Assembly (NCBI GenBank): GCA_025506515.1
Contig: CM046453.1
Span: 2,066,001-2,130,000 of the forward strand
From: Flaveria trinervia
Taxonomy: Eukaryota; Streptophyta; Magnoliopsida; Asterales; Asteraceae
Direction of reading: 5' to 3'
DNA length: 64,000 bases
Shown here: positions 9,998-21,650 of the stretch, in pieces
How positions within the stretch are numbered: position 1 is the stretch's first letter
How the letters are laid out: every line of letters begins with the position of its first letter
Position numbers and translations under genes: made by a program
The notes under the pieces: model-generated
What the model saw: only the letters and a program-made list of their open reading frames with translations
Told to the model about the DNA's origin: nothing
Database searches by the model: none

Positions 9998-10686
9998 TGT
10001 AAGGCCCCGTTCCCGGGACGCTTACAGCTAGGTTCTCATCGCACATAAAACGTATAATTACATTTGTATTTCATAAAATCGCAGCGGAAAACTAAAACAA
10101 TCTTTCATTTCCACGTAAATGCTTTTGCAAATTAATACAACATCATTACAAAATAGCTTGTTCGCATTACAATGCAAAAACATTAATCAAAAGAATGCCA
10201 TCCCAAAAGAGCTGAGTAGTCGCCCGTGCCATCCTCAGCAATCATTACCTGCCAACTGGAAACACATCAAAGTCAGCGTTGCTGAGTGAGTTCTAGTTTT
10301 ATAAATAAACATACTTTACTTTACATTCGTTCGCCATCATACATCATACGTACATACAGATAATATCAGTATTATCTTCATCATTCCGTTCATTAACTTT
10401 TCTCATTCAACGTGTTACATTATCGCTCACTTCTCTATCTAGATCCGGTCAGACTTTACCCTCTTCGTGGCACTCAGCCACGATTACTGAGGTCGAATGA
10501 CCAAGATCCTGTTCTATACATTATTCCGATAATTCATTTACGTTCATTCATACTTCGTTCTTTCATACAAAATCTTTCGTTCATTTACACTTTCGTTCAT
10601 TCGAGTCTGTTGCGACACAAAGGGTCGCTCACCTCATTAACAATCCCAACGACTTTGCGCTATCCGAGTCTGTTGCAACCATAGAG
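9998..10686 (-). mobile_element. Element B 3' LTR, part distal to the insertion of C
   Basis: Carries the LTR terminus (plus-strand reading TGTAAGGCCCCG) and matches 25381-26060 of the other LTR almost base for base. It stops at the TAGAG duplication where element C is inserted. The LTR resumes at 19111. Confidence 0.92.
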
Positions 10687-10878
10687 TGTAACATCTTGTA
10701 AGTTTGGGTAATTAAAAGTTAGTCTTGTAAATTTTTACATGGACTAATTGTGTTATTTATGAAAATTATGGGCTGCTTATGATTATTACCTTAAGTGCTC
10801 TTTTGAATTTGTAAGGTTTAATATTTATATAATAATAATAATAATAACAAATGATAAGAGTAATAATAATTATGTTAC

Positions 10879-10953
<75 letters not shown>

Positions 10954-11600
10954 GAACCTAAAGGTAAAATGAAGTGTAAACTTTTAAACTTGAAAATGTT
11001 CAAACATTAAACTTAATTAAACTCAAGGGGCCTCCTTGTCAATTTTGAAACTGTGAAAATAAAGTTTGGGCACGAAATAACAACCTTAAAACTTCAAGGA
11101 CCATTTGTGCAAATAACTAAAAAACTAATCCAAGTTTTTCCCTCTTAACCGCGTTCCGGCCAGAAATCCGGCGGAGCTCCGGCGAGCTCCGGCGACGGCC
11201 AAAGCACCCAAATTATTCGTTTCGAAGCCAAAACCGACCCAAATCATGTCGTTTACACGTTTCGAACTTGATTACTCGATTAAATTGCATTTAAACATCG
11301 GTTCGACCCTAAGCGATCGCATAACCGATATACATTAAAACATATGGCCGTTCGAGCATTTACACATCATAATAGTCCAATTATACACCTAAACGACTCT
11401 CTATCAATCATTAATCGAGTACCATCCTCAATTGCATCTGAAACAACCACAGATTGCAAATTGAACTACATATTCTTATCGCGAATTTTCACCACCCGAA
11501 CACCACCATACCAAACTGTTAACAACGAATTGACAGAGGGTTTTACATCGTGAACATCATTCGAAGCTCCACACGAAGTTAATTGGATTATCATCGCCAT
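10687..11600 (+). mobile_element. Element C 5' LTR, 3'-truncated
   Basis: Matches the first 0.9 kb of the 3' LTR (16527-17420), including a common end at ATCATCGCCATTT. After that the two sequences are unrelated. The expected remaining 1.7 kb of LTR and the tRNA primer site are absent, so a deletion has joined the LTR to the leader before gag. A TAA-rich microsatellite (10828-10952) is longer here than in the 3' LTR. Confidence 0.85.
10828..10952. repeat. (TAA)n microsatellite in element C 5' LTR
   Basis: Over 100 bp of almost pure AAT/TAA units. The same place in the 3' LTR (about 16670-16770) has a shorter, interrupted version, and element A has another at 9320-9415. The expansion therefore happened after insertion. 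Confidence 0.9.
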
Positions 11601-11806
11601 TTCTGGGATGAGTGATAAACTATGGTCAACATACACAAGTTTCTAAGGTAAATAGGTCAATTCACCTTGACGTGTCAACGTTTTCAAATGGTAATGCGTT
11701 ACCAAATGGAAACATCCAGTGTACCTTAAAACTCTTAGCTTATCTTTGTTAAACTACTATCCTCTGTTATCCCGCTCCTGTAACTAAATCATTTTGTATA
11801 TCCAGC
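11601..11806 (+). other. Leader before gag of element C
   Basis: About 200 bp with no similarity to the LTRs in this window and no visible primer-binding site. It ends at the gag ATG (11807). Confidence 0.5.
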
Positions 11807-13133
11807 ATGTCTCGTCACCATGGAAAGCGTGGAAGTTCCGACCGTAAGCTGGCTGCCATGATTGCACGACAAATGGCTGCCGTTCTCCCGACTATGGTTG
11901 CTGAACTTAATAGCACACTAATGGCTAATAGCAACAACAATACCAATGGGAACAATAGTGGTGCTAATGGAGACAATAGCAACAATCAAAACGGGAATAA
12001 TCAACACGGGAACAATCGTACTTGCACTTTCAAACACTTCAACTCGTGCAAACCCACTAGTTTTAGTGGAAAAGAAGGAGCCACGGGACTTCTCGAGTGG
12101 TTTGAAGGTATGGAGAACACATTTATTATTAGCGAGTGCCCCGATGAGCTCAAGGTTCGCTATGCCACAAGTGCTCTTCAACAACGAGCGCTAACTTGGT
12201 GCAATAGTGAAAAGAGAAACCGGGGAATCGAGGTTGCAATGGCGATGCCCTGGGAGGAATTCAAAGATATTATGATCCAAAAGTTCTGCCCAAGAAGCGA
12301 GTTACAAAAGCTGGAGGAGGAATTCTGGAACCTTAAACAAGATGGTGGGAATCACTTGTCTTATTCCACCCGACATCATGAGTTGAGTATGCTTCTACCA
12401 CACATGGTGGACACCGTGCCCCGTAACATCGAGAAATTTATCAAGGGGGTGCCACCTCAAATTCAAGATGCTGTGGTGGGTAGTAGGCCCACACTTTGGA
12501 GGAAACGATTACTATCACTGCACAGCTCACGAGAATCATATAAGAGCTGGCACGATGTCGGAAAAGGGTTCCAAGGCTATGGTGAAGGTGGCACCCGAGG
12601 CAACAAAGGAGGTAAAGGCCGAGTCATCTTCTCAAAACAAGAAGCGTAAGTTCACCCCGACACGCAACTACGCTGTGACCGCCCCTAATGCTCCTCAAAA
12701 ACAAATGGTGGTTGCGAATCAAGCTCCCATGGCTAAAGTTTATGCTGGTCCACATCCTATGTGTAACACGTGCAAGTACCATCATTCAAGCAACATTCCA
12801 TGCCGAGTCTGCTCGCTGTGTGGAAAGTATGGTCATTTGGTGGCTACCTGTCTTCGTGCACCAAATAACTCTGCTATGCTTACCAACCGAACCTGCTACA
12901 ACTGTGGCGAGGCTAGCCATATTCGCCCTCAATGTCCTCGCAATGCGGGAACTGTGCCACCGGCTCGTGGAAGGGCTTTCAACATCAACGCCAACCAAGC
13001 GCAAGCCAACAACGACGTGGTGAATGGTACGCCGTTAAATTCTTCTAGTCCTTTTCTTGTCTTGCAAAAATTACCTACTTATGTTTATCATATCAATAAT
13101 AGGGTTACCAACAGGTACGTATCTTGTAAATAA
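11807..13133 (+). pseudogene. Ty3/gypsy gag (element C)
   Basis: The ATG at 11807 opens MSRHHGKRGSSDRKLAAMIA, an Asn/Gly-rich linker, and the retrotransposon capsid domain (LLEWFEGMENTFIIS, RALTWCN, EEFKDIMIQKFCPRSEL, about residues 75-215). The frame is lost near 12490 and the nucleocapsid part lies in another frame from about 12560. It has a Lys-rich stretch and two CCHC zinc knuckles, CSLCGKYGHLVATC (12810-12851) and CYNCGEASHIRPQC (about 12895-12936). Gag forms the virus-like particle and binds the RNA. At the very end an 88-bp insertion (13027-13114) separates gag from protease. Confidence 0.88.
13027..13114 (+). other. 88-bp intron-like insertion at the gag/protease boundary of C
   Basis: The segment begins GTACG, ends CAACAG, is T-rich, and is followed by a second copy of GTACG (13115-13119). 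It has a GT start and AG end, and a 5-bp direct repeat on both sides. Its length (88) is not a multiple of three. The coding sense of the two flanks is continuous only without it. Element B has no such segment at this place. Either a small insertion or an intron is possible. Confidence 0.5.
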
Positions 13134-13400
13134 TCTTTATGCATCTGTATGTTTGTTTCGGTGCCGATAGGAGTTTCGTGTCCTTGGAATTTGAACCTAT
13201 ACATTCTAAACCGCGTGCAAAACTGGAGAGATCTTTCACGGTCGAGATCGCCGATGGAAAATCTATTGTTGTTGATGTCGTGATACGCGACTGCACCTTG
13301 AGCCTTAACGAACACGAGTTCTCCGTCGACCTTATTCCTATGAATTGGGAAGCTTTGATGTTATCATTGGCATGGATTGGTTAGCCAAACATCGTGCGGA
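13115..13400 (+). pseudogene. Retropepsin-like protease (element C), active site damaged
   Basis: The part around 13139-13384 reads GADRSFVSLEFEPIHSKPRA, then a DGKSIVVDVVIRDC strand and a region ending in a GMDWL-like block split by a frame change near 13375. Gypsy proteases carry a D(S/T)GA triad, and element B has DSGAS. Here the residues before GAD read YVCF, so the catalytic Asp is lost by a small deletion. Protease would cut the gag-pol polyprotein. Confidence 0.75.
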
Positions 13401-14300
13401 AATTCTATGTTTCGAGAAGTGTATCCGAATTCCGTTGCCGACTGGAGATACCTTGAAGGTCTTTGGGGAGAAATCGTCCCAAAGACTCAAACTCATGTCT
13501 TGTATCAAGACCGTAAGTGCTTAAGTAAAAACTACATGGCTTTCATGGCATATGTAGTTAATACGAAAGCCAAGGGTAAGGAGTTGAAGGACATTCCTGT
13601 TGTGCGAGACTTTCCCGAAGTTTTTCCCGAAGATCTTAAAGGGTTACCTCCCATGCGAGAAGTTGAGTTCAAGATTGATTTAATCCCTGGTGCAAACCCT
13701 GTGGCTAAATCGCCTTATCGTCTTGCACCTTCTGAAATGCAAGAGCTCGCTAGTCAACTGCAAGAGTTGACCGATAAGGGTTTTATTCGCCCTAGTTCAT
13801 CACGTGGGGGCGCACCTGTACTATTTGTGAAGAAGAAGGATGGGTCATTCCGTATGTGCATCGACTACCGGGAACTCAACAAGCTACTATTAAAAACCGA
13901 TACCCTCTTCCCGAATCGATGACCTCTTCGACCAACTTCAAGGAGCAACTCAATTCTCGAAGAATCGATCTACGTTCTGGGTATCATCAATTACGTGTTC
14001 ATGATGATGACATTCCAAAGACCGCTTTCCGTACTCGATATGGACACTACGAGTTCATGGTCATGCCATTTGGCCTGACCAATGCGCCTGCTGTGTTCAT
14101 GGATCTCATGAATCGAGTATGTAAACTGTATTTGGATAAATTCGTGATCGTGTTTATTGATGACATCCTTATTTATTCCAAGACAAAAATCGATCACGAG
14201 ACACACTTGCGACAAGTACTTGAATTTGAAGAAGGAGCAATTATACACCAAGCTTTCCAAGTGTGAGTTTTGGTTGGAAGAAGTTCAATTCCTAGGGCAT
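13377..14300 (+). pseudogene. Ty3/gypsy reverse transcriptase (element C)
   Basis: Blocks in order are FPEVFPEDLKGLPP, the IDLIPGANPVAKSPYRLAP segment, GGAPVLFVKKKDGSFRMCIDYR, then after frame changes near 13890-13960 DLRSGYHQLRV, TRYGHYEFMVMPFGLTNAP and the catalytic FIDDILIYSK (FIDD at 14153-14164). These are the classic RT motifs, with the two Asp of the active site present. The protein would copy element RNA to cDNA. At least two frameshifts interrupt it. Confidence 0.9.
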
Positions 14301-14930
14301 GTGGTGAATAGCCAAGGAATTCACGTGGATCCTGCTAAAATTGAAGCTGTGAAGATTGGTGTGTCCCACAACCCCAACCGAGGTTCGTTCTTTTCTGGGT
14401 TTAGGGGATATTACCGTAGGTTCATAGCAAATTTCTCGAAGATTGCTAAACCATTAACAGCGCTAACCCAAAAGAATCGACTTTTTGAATGGGGACCCGA
14501 GCAAGAAGAGGCTTTCGAGACATTGAAGCGCAAGTTGTGTAATGCTCCTATTCTCTCACTACCCGATGGAAACGACGACTTTACTGTATATTGTGATGCT
14601 TCTAATCAAGGTCTTGGTTGTGTTCTCATGCAACGAGGCAAAGTTATAGCATACGCGTCGAGACAATTGAAGGTTCATGAAGTTAACTACACAACGCATG
14701 ATCTTGAACTTGGTGTTGTGGTTTTGCATTGAAGATTTGGCGACACTACTTATATGGGACGCAATGTATAGTCTACACCGATCATAAGAGTCTCCAACAC
14801 GTGTTCAATCAAAAGGATCTCAACATGAGACAAAGACGTTGGATTGAGTTGATTAGTGACTACGACTGCGACATTCGCTATCATCCTGGAAAGGCGAATG
14901 TTGTAGCCGACGCACTAAGTCGCAAGGTCC
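14230..14930 (+). pseudogene. RT thumb/connection and RNase H (element C)
   Basis: Reads KLSKCEFWLEEVQFLGHVV, GYYRRFIANFSKIAKPLT, then RNase H with VYCDASNQGLGCVLMQ, VIAYASRQLKVHEVNY and, after a frame change near 14730, IVYTDHKSLQHVFNQKDLN, ending YHPGKANVVADALSRK. The Asp residues in YCDAS and YTDHKS are present. RNase H removes RNA from the hybrid. A small duplication or frameshift lies near 14365-14380. Confidence 0.88.
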
Positions 14931-16490
14931 ACAACAAGACTGTCTCGCTTCAAGAAATCCGAGATCGAAGGCAATGGTTTGATACATTAGGAGAATTGAT
15001 ACCGAGATTCACGTGGATGTCAACGAGGCTACTATCATGCTCCAACATAAGGATCGATAGTGACCTCGAGTTATGCATTCGCGAGGCTCAACAAGCGGCA
15101 CTAACCGACGAAGGAAAAGATGAAGATTTGATGACTAACGTACGGTCACAACTGGAGACAAAACCGAACGGCATGTGGTATTTCTTGAATCGACACTGGA
15201 TCCCGAATCGTGACAACCTTCGGCACTTTATTATGAACGAAGCTCATCAAACCCGATATTCCGTTCATCCTGGCTCCGATAAGATGTACATGGACCTACG
15301 TGGTCAATATTGGTGGCCTGGAATGAAGAAAGATATCGCGACTTATGTTTCCAAGTGCCTCACGTGCGCAAGGGTCAAAGCCGAACATCAACGACCAAGT
15401 GGTTTACTTGAGCAACCTGAAATCCCTATGTGGAAATGGGAACATATATCCATGGATTTCATAACCAAGTTACCTCGTACACCTCGTGGTCATGATAGTA
15501 TATGGGTCATTGTTGACTATTTGACCAAGACAGCACATTTCATACCTATACGAGATACGTACAAGGTTTCAAAGTTGGCTCGAATCTATGTTGACGAAAT
15601 TGTGAGTCGTCATGGCGTCCATTACACATCATTTCCGATCGAGATGCCGTTTCTCTTCGCACTTTTGGTCTTCGATGCAAGAGCTTTTGGGAACTCAATG
15701 GATTTAAGTACGGCTTACCATCCTCAAACCGATGGTCAAACCGAACGAACAATCCAAACCCTTGAAGATCTGCTATGTCTTTGTGTCCTTGATTTTGGTG
15801 GTGATTGGGATACGCATTTACCACTCGCGGAATTTTCGTATAACAATAGTTATCACTCAAGTATTAAGATGGCACCATTCGAGGCGTTGTATGGTCGTAA
15901 ATGTCGTTCCTATCTTTGGACTGACATTGGGGAAAATCTTATCACTGGTCCGGAACTTATTCAGGAAACGACTGACAAAGTTTCCAAAATTCGAAATAAC
16001 CTTGAAGTGGCTAGAAGTCGCCAAAAGAGTTATGCCGATAAAAGACGCAAACCATTGGAGTTTCAAGTCGATGACATGGTTCTTCTTAAAGTCTCCCCAT
16101 GGAAGGGTGTTGTACGTTTTGGGAAGAAGGGTAAGTTAGCCCCACGTTTTGTAGGACCTTTCAAGATTTTGAAAAGAATTGGGAAAGTGGCTTACAAACT
16201 GGAGTTACCTGCTGAACTTAGCGGAGTTCATCCTGTCTTTCATGTTTCAAACTTGAGGAAGTGCTTGGCTGATGAAAACTTGCATGTTCCACTAGAGGAA
16301 ATTCAAGTTGATGAGTCATTGCACTTTGTTGAGAAGCCTGTTGAGATTATGGATCGTACCTGAAGAAGACCCGAACAACTACCACACCTATCGTTAAAGT
16401 TCGTTGGGAAACAAACGTGGAGTTGAGTTCACTTGGGAGCGTGAGGATCATATGAAGGAGAGATATCGCATTTTTCTCTTAGCTTATTCT
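14930..16490 (+). pseudogene. Ty3/gypsy integrase (element C)
   Basis: Zinc finger HEAH...H and CLTCARVK, core first Asp in MDFITKLP, Glu in DGQTERTIQ. The second-Asp segment (about 15630-15690) is frame-scrambled: the protein reads FPIEMPFLFALLVF where a SDRDxRF block is expected. It is followed by QVDDMVLLKVSPWKGV, KLAPRFVGPFKILKRI and HPVFHVSNLRKCLAD. A stop at 16361-16363 and shifts after it break the chromodomain-like tail (about 16380-16490), which in element A is intact. About 85-90 percent similar to A by eye. Confidence 0.87.
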
Positions 16491-16513
16491 TAATTTCGGG
16501 ACGAAATTCTTTT

Positions 16514-16526
16514 AAGTTGGGGAGAC
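16514..16526 (+). other. Polypurine tract of element C
   Basis: AAGTTGGGGAGAC directly before the 3' LTR start TGTAACATC, identical to the tract of element A. Confidence 0.85.
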
Positions 16527-19105
16527 TGTAACATCTTGTAAGTTTGGGTTAATTAAAAGTTAGTCTTGTTAAATTTTTACATGGACTAATTGTGTTATTT
16601 ATGAAAATTATGGGCTGCTTATGATTATTACCTTAAGTGCTCTTTTGAATTTGTAAGGTTTAATATTTATATAATAATAATAATAATAATAATAACAAAT
16701 ATAAGAGTAATAATAATTATGTTACTAATAATAATAATATAATAATAATAAAATAATAATAATAAGAACAATAAAGGTAAAATGAAGTGTAAACTTTTAA
16801 CTTGAAAATGTTCAAACATTAAACTTAATTTAAACTCAAGGGGCCTCCTTGTCAATTTTGAAACTGTGAAAATAAAGTTTGGGCACGAAATAACAACCTT
16901 AAAACTTCAAGGACCATTTGTGCAAATAACTAAAAACTAATCCAAGTTTTTCCCTCTTAACAGCGTTCCGGCCAGAAATCCGGCGGAGCTCCGGCGAGCT
17001 CCGGCGACGGCCAAAGCACCCAAAATATTCGTTTCGAAGCCCAAAACCGACCCAAATCGTGTCGTTTACACGTTTCGAACTTGATTACTCGATTAAATTG
17101 CATTTAAACATCGGTTTCGACCCTAAGCGATCGCATAACCGATATACATTAAAACATATGGTCGTTCGAGCATTTACACATCATAATAGTCCAATTAAAC
17201 TAACCTAAACGACTCTCTATCAATCATTAATCGAGTACCATCCTCAATTGCATCTGAAACAACCACAGATTGCAAATTGAACTACATATCTTATCGCGAA
17301 TTTTCACCACCCGAACACCACCATACCAAACTGTTAACAACGAATTGACAGAGGGTTTTACATCGTGAACATCATCCGAAGCTCCACACGAAGTTAATTG
17401 GATTATCATCGCCATTTGTGCATCAAACTGAATCAAGCTTGGTCGCGAGTGATTCTTCGGCGTTCTTCATCAATTCGTGTTTGAATCGGGTAATTAAATG
17501 AATGTATACTCGAAATCTTGTGGGGATCAAAAGCCCCATGGTTTAAATCGTTAACAACCTTGATTTGATCTTCAATTGTGGTCTGATCAAACTAGGGTTC
17601 GTGCGATTTGGGGGAAATTCGTTGTTACTGTATTTAGTTATTAAATCGGAGTCTTAAACGCGGCTGGATGCCTTGGTTCACTGGTTCCCCACTCACATTC
17701 CGAATTAGAGGTCCCGGGTTCGAACCCGGCGACCTCCAATTCATTTTATTTTGGCTTTTCAGCCTTTAAAAAATATAGAAAAATTCTAAAAATTTATAAA
17801 AATTAATCTGGTAAACTTAAATTATTTTGAAGTCATTTAACCAATTTCTAAAAATTTATGTTCTTATATACTTGTATACTTATATAAAAACAAATGATAT
17901 AATTAGTTAAATTTCTTATAAAAAATAAATTTTAATGTTGACTAACTTATTAAAACCATTATTAGTTCAAATAATATATTTAAATTATTTCTTATAAGTT
18001 AAACTTAAAATATAGTTTTAATCTACTAAATAGTTGTTTGTTCAAATATTGTATATAAACTATTTTTTTATAAAATAGACATTAAAAATTGTTATGTTTT
18101 TGGCTCACACTTATTTATAATTTTTATAAATAAAAAGATATCTACACTTTATATTTTGTTTTGTCAACCATATTAAAAGATTCAAGTTTATGACCTCATG
18201 ACAAATTATTAAATCAATGTAATTCTTTTGTTAGAAATATATATATATCAAGGAATCCCAAATTTTTCTCTTAAAACCCTAAATCATGTTTAAACGTTAA
18301 CCTAAAACTTAAATCTTGTGAATATTGTTACTTAGGATTCGTTGTGAAGAACTACGTTGGAACGTTGCTTATTATATTCTTATTAATCGTCTTTTACATA
18401 CATTTGATCATGTGAGTATTCCATACCCCTTCTTATTTTATTTCACACTTTGGGGTGAAACATGTTATTTATACTTTGCACTTGTAAACTTATTTGAGAC
18501 TTGTAAACTTTATGGCAATACATCATGTTAAGTTGTGGTTAGTTGAACTTATGTGGTTACCATGTTATGGCGTTATATGTACAATCATTAACTATTGCTA
18601 GCCCAGCGAAGTCATAGATCTATGGGTAAGACAAGCCTGCTTGGTTGATCCAAGTACACTTAGCTGATCGTATATACTTTTAACGTTTGAGACTTGTAAC
18701 ACATTGTCAAGGTTTGATTGTTGCATTGTCCATAGCATCCCTAATCACTATATTCACTAACTTATGACTTGAATTGCCATCTTTTATATATACTTATGTA
18801 TTAAAACTATGGAATGCTCACCAACATTATTGTTGACCTTTTATTTTTAACATGTTTCAGGTAATGCCCAAGTTTGATTATCTACACACTGAAGCTAGCA
18901 CATCTAGGGATGGACCTAGATTAATAAATAAAATAGGATGATTGTTACATTTTATGTTACTTTTTATATCCTTTGGGACTTATGTTTGTAATGTGACAAA
19001 TGAAATTTTGTGTAGAATATATTGGATTATTAATAGCGTTATGTGGCTATGAACGATCTTAACTCTCACTCCTCGACGTTTCCGCCGTCAAGGTGGGGTG
19101 TGACA
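16527..19105 (+). mobile_element. Element C 3' LTR (2579 bp, complete)
   Basis: Starts TGTAACATCTTGTAAG and ends GTGGGGTGTGACA just before TSD TAGAG. It includes the CCGGC-rich block, a tRNA-like segment (about 17655-17745), a long AT-rich part (17760-18300) and a terminal GC-richer part. I see no coding sequence in it. Confidence 0.9.
17655..17745 (+). promoter_or_regulatory. tRNA-like Pol III promoter boxes inside the C LTR
   Basis: TGGTTCACTGG (17674-17684) resembles a tRNA A box and GGTTCGAACCC (17717-17727) fits a B box, about 43 bp apart. The sequence GAGGTC...GACCTC around the B box can pair as an extended T-arm. The same arrangement is at 27850-27945 in the element A LTR. It is too degenerate at the acceptor and anticodon positions to be a tRNA gene. 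A tRNA-derived SINE head captured by the LTR ancestor is the likely origin. Confidence 0.55.
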
Positions 19106-19110
19106 TAGAG

Positions 19111-20563
19111 TTGCTCACCCCAATTGCCAATTTCAACGATAGCATGCTATCCAAGTCTCTTGCAACCTAGGGTGGCTCACCTCATGGCAACTTCACGATA
19201 ATACGCTGTCCGGTCTGTTGCAACCATAGGGGTGCTCACCTCATAGCAATCTCAAGGATTGCATACCATCTGAGTCTGGGCAACAACAGGGTTGCTCACC
19301 TCATTTATGTGCTTGCAAGCCTTTCCTTCGTTCGTTCATCATTCAATAATGCATGCATTCTTACTTTATGTTCCTCTTTCATTATCTTTCACTTTACGTT
19401 ACATAATACTTCATTCAATCATAACATGACACGTAAGGCACCAGAAAGATAAACATACATCATATAAGGAACATATCATACGCAATCATCATCATCATAC
19501 AGGGCACATCATACATGCGTAACAAGCCTAAACATGCACACATCATCATCGTCATGCCCAACATGCTCTCTAAGGCCTCAATCGTCATCTTACATGCTCT
19601 TACGAAAACCTTTACGTCAAAACTTACATCTGCCCTTTCTCCCGAAAGTCAGAAGTCAAACTACGCTTCCCACGGGTGCAACAGCCCTATTCGGGTGTAT
19701 GGACACCCTTCAGTCGCGTGGCCTCCATGCGACTGAACACTATGCGAATGAGTACCCAATCGTGCGAATGGACTATGTGGATGAATACCCATGCGAATGA
19801 ACGTTCGGTCATGCGAATGGACAATGCGGATGAACCTCATGCGAATGGGATTAATGCGAATGAGCACTTATGTGACTGGACCTTCAGTCGCATGACCTCT
19901 ATGCGAATGGCCTTTCAATCGTGTGAATGGACCTTCAATCGTGCGAATGGACCCCAATCGCACCCTAATCGACCGTATGGCCTCCAGTAGGTCGCCTAGC
20001 CCTAGCTGATGCAAAATGCAGTTCATCCCGATTGCAGCCGAGGGTTTTCGGCCTCCAAACTCATCTAAACCCATTTTAAGCCCAAATCGACCATCCTAAA
20101 CCTTAGGGATGCATACCACAACACCATTCAAGCACACACAAGCTCACAATCAAGCCACAAACGCATCATACATACACATACACATACACAAACGGGCCAA
20201 ACATACACACACTCAAAAACCCGATTTCAGATGTTTTCCAGCCCCAAAATCATTTGAAAACAAGTAAAAGTGGGGTTCTAGAACTCACATAAATGACCAC
20301 AACGTTAAGGGCTTCGATTTGGCTTGCTACACAACGAGTATGGCCACCCGAATCACCCGAACCACTCTTTTCTCTTATTCTTCTCCTTTCTCTCTATGAA
20401 GTTTGAAATGTGGGGTGTGTGGGGAGAGTGGGCTGCCCTCTCCCTACTAATATCACCACATTTCCCAACTTTTCTTCGTTGGCGAGTCTGGTCCCTCGAC
20501 TTTGAACTTTATTTTCTTTTCTTTCTTCACCGGCTTCAAAATAATAAATATTCGAGTGTTACA
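19111..20563 (-). mobile_element. Element B 3' LTR, part proximal to the PPT
   Basis: Resumes the LTR after the duplicated TAGAG and runs to GTGTTACA at 20563. It matches 26064-27539 of the other LTR apart from small differences (for example ATTCGAG against ATTTGGG near the end). It contains the last copies of the 61-bp repeat and the GCGAATGG minisatellite (about 19690-19990). Confidence 0.92.
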
Positions 20564-21650
20564 AGTCCACCCCCTCAAATAGGTTTCGTCCCCGAAACCT
20601 GTTATTCGTCGAAAAAACATGGATAATGTTGTCTCTTTTCTTCCTAGTCTCCCACGTTGACTCGGATCCCTTCCTGTGCTTCCACTGTACACGCACAAGA
20701 GGAACCACTTTATTCCTTAGCCTTTTCTCCTTTCGGTCGATGATCGCCACTGGTTGCTCCACATAATTGAGCCGTTCATCTACTTCGATATCTTCCAATG
20801 GGACAATCATATCTTCATCTGCTAGGCACTTCTTTAGATGAGATACGTGGAATGTTGGGTGAATTCCATTTAACTCATCCGGTAACTCCAGTCTATAGGC
20901 CACCTCTTTGGCTACCTTCATAAAGGCTTTGATCTTTTCAATCTTCTCAGTCGTAGCCTCGATTACCTCGACGCTCCCCAATTCCTTCTGACCAATATCA
21001 CCCCAACAAACGGGTGTTCTGCATCTCCTACCGTATAGCATCTCATATGGTGGCATACCAATACTGGCATGATAGCTGTTGTTGTAGGAGAATTCGGCTA
21101 ACAAGAAGTGGTCATCCCAACTTCCACCAAAATCAATCACACATGCTCGAAGCATGTCTTCCAATGTCTAAATGGTCCTTTTTGACTAACCATCGGTTTG
21201 GGGATGATAAGCCGTGCTAATATGTAACCTCGTCCCCATAGCATCGTGGAATTTCTTCCAAAATTTAGATGTAAACCGAGTGTCGCGATAAGACACAATA
21301 GACACCGGCACACCATGACGAGTTACAATTTCCTTAATGAACAGATCGGCTAACCTCTCTGACGAACATGTCCTGCGGATCGGTAGGAAGTGAGCAATCT
21401 TCGTCAAGCGATCAACTATCACCCATATGGCATCATACCCTTTCGGTTACGCGGCAGCTTTGTAATGAAATCCATGGTGATGTGCTCCCACTTCCATTCG
21501 GTATATCCAAAGGTTGTATCTTCCATACAGCTTTTGGTGCTTGGCCTTCACCTGTAAGCAGTAAGGCACTTACTCACATACTCCACCACGTCGCGCTTCA
21601 TACCAGGCCACCAATAATCTTTCTTCATATCATGGTACATTTTCGTGGCA
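20559..21650 (-). pseudogene. Ty3/gypsy integrase (element B), deleted and mutated
   Basis: Order on the minus strand: zinc finger (DEAHKTQYSIHPGATKMY, CLTAYR near 21560), then core parts VDRLTKIAHFLPIR and VSIVSYRDTRFTSKFW (about 21186-21422). In the usual SDRDxRF block the catalytic Asp is Tyr here. Then STAYHPQTDG and, in the next frame, DFGGSWDDHFLLAEFSYNNS. Between KAFMKVAKE and VAYRLELPDELN about 60 residues expected from elements A and C are deleted. The end VPLVRVQWKHRKGSESTWE is chromodomain-like. Frame changes lie near 21170, 21430 and 21550. Confidence 0.87.
20564..20580 (-). other. Polypurine tract of element B
   Basis: Minus-strand reading TTTGAGGGGGTGGACT directly before the LTR start TGTAACAC. 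It overlaps the end of the integrase frame. Confidence 0.8.

Larger units (their letters stand above)
10687..19105 (+). mobile_element. Element C: Ty3/gypsy element nested in the LTR of B
   Basis: Begins TGTAACATCTTG and ends GGGTGTGACA, flanked by a perfect TSD TAGAG (10682-10686 and 19106-19110). Total length is 8419 bp. The uninterrupted copy of the target is visible at about 26063 in the other B LTR. Layout: truncated 5' LTR (10687-~11600), gag, protease, RT, RNase H, integrase, PPT (16514-16526), full 3' LTR (16527-19105, 2579 bp). The 5' LTR lacks its last 1.7 kb and no PBS is found. Frames are interrupted many times. It belongs to the same family as element A. Confidence 0.93.

Noticed and set aside
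17655..17745. A tRNA gene in the LTR
   Set aside because: A and B boxes are present but no closed acceptor stem or anticodon arm can be drawn, so I list it only as a tRNA-like promoter segment.
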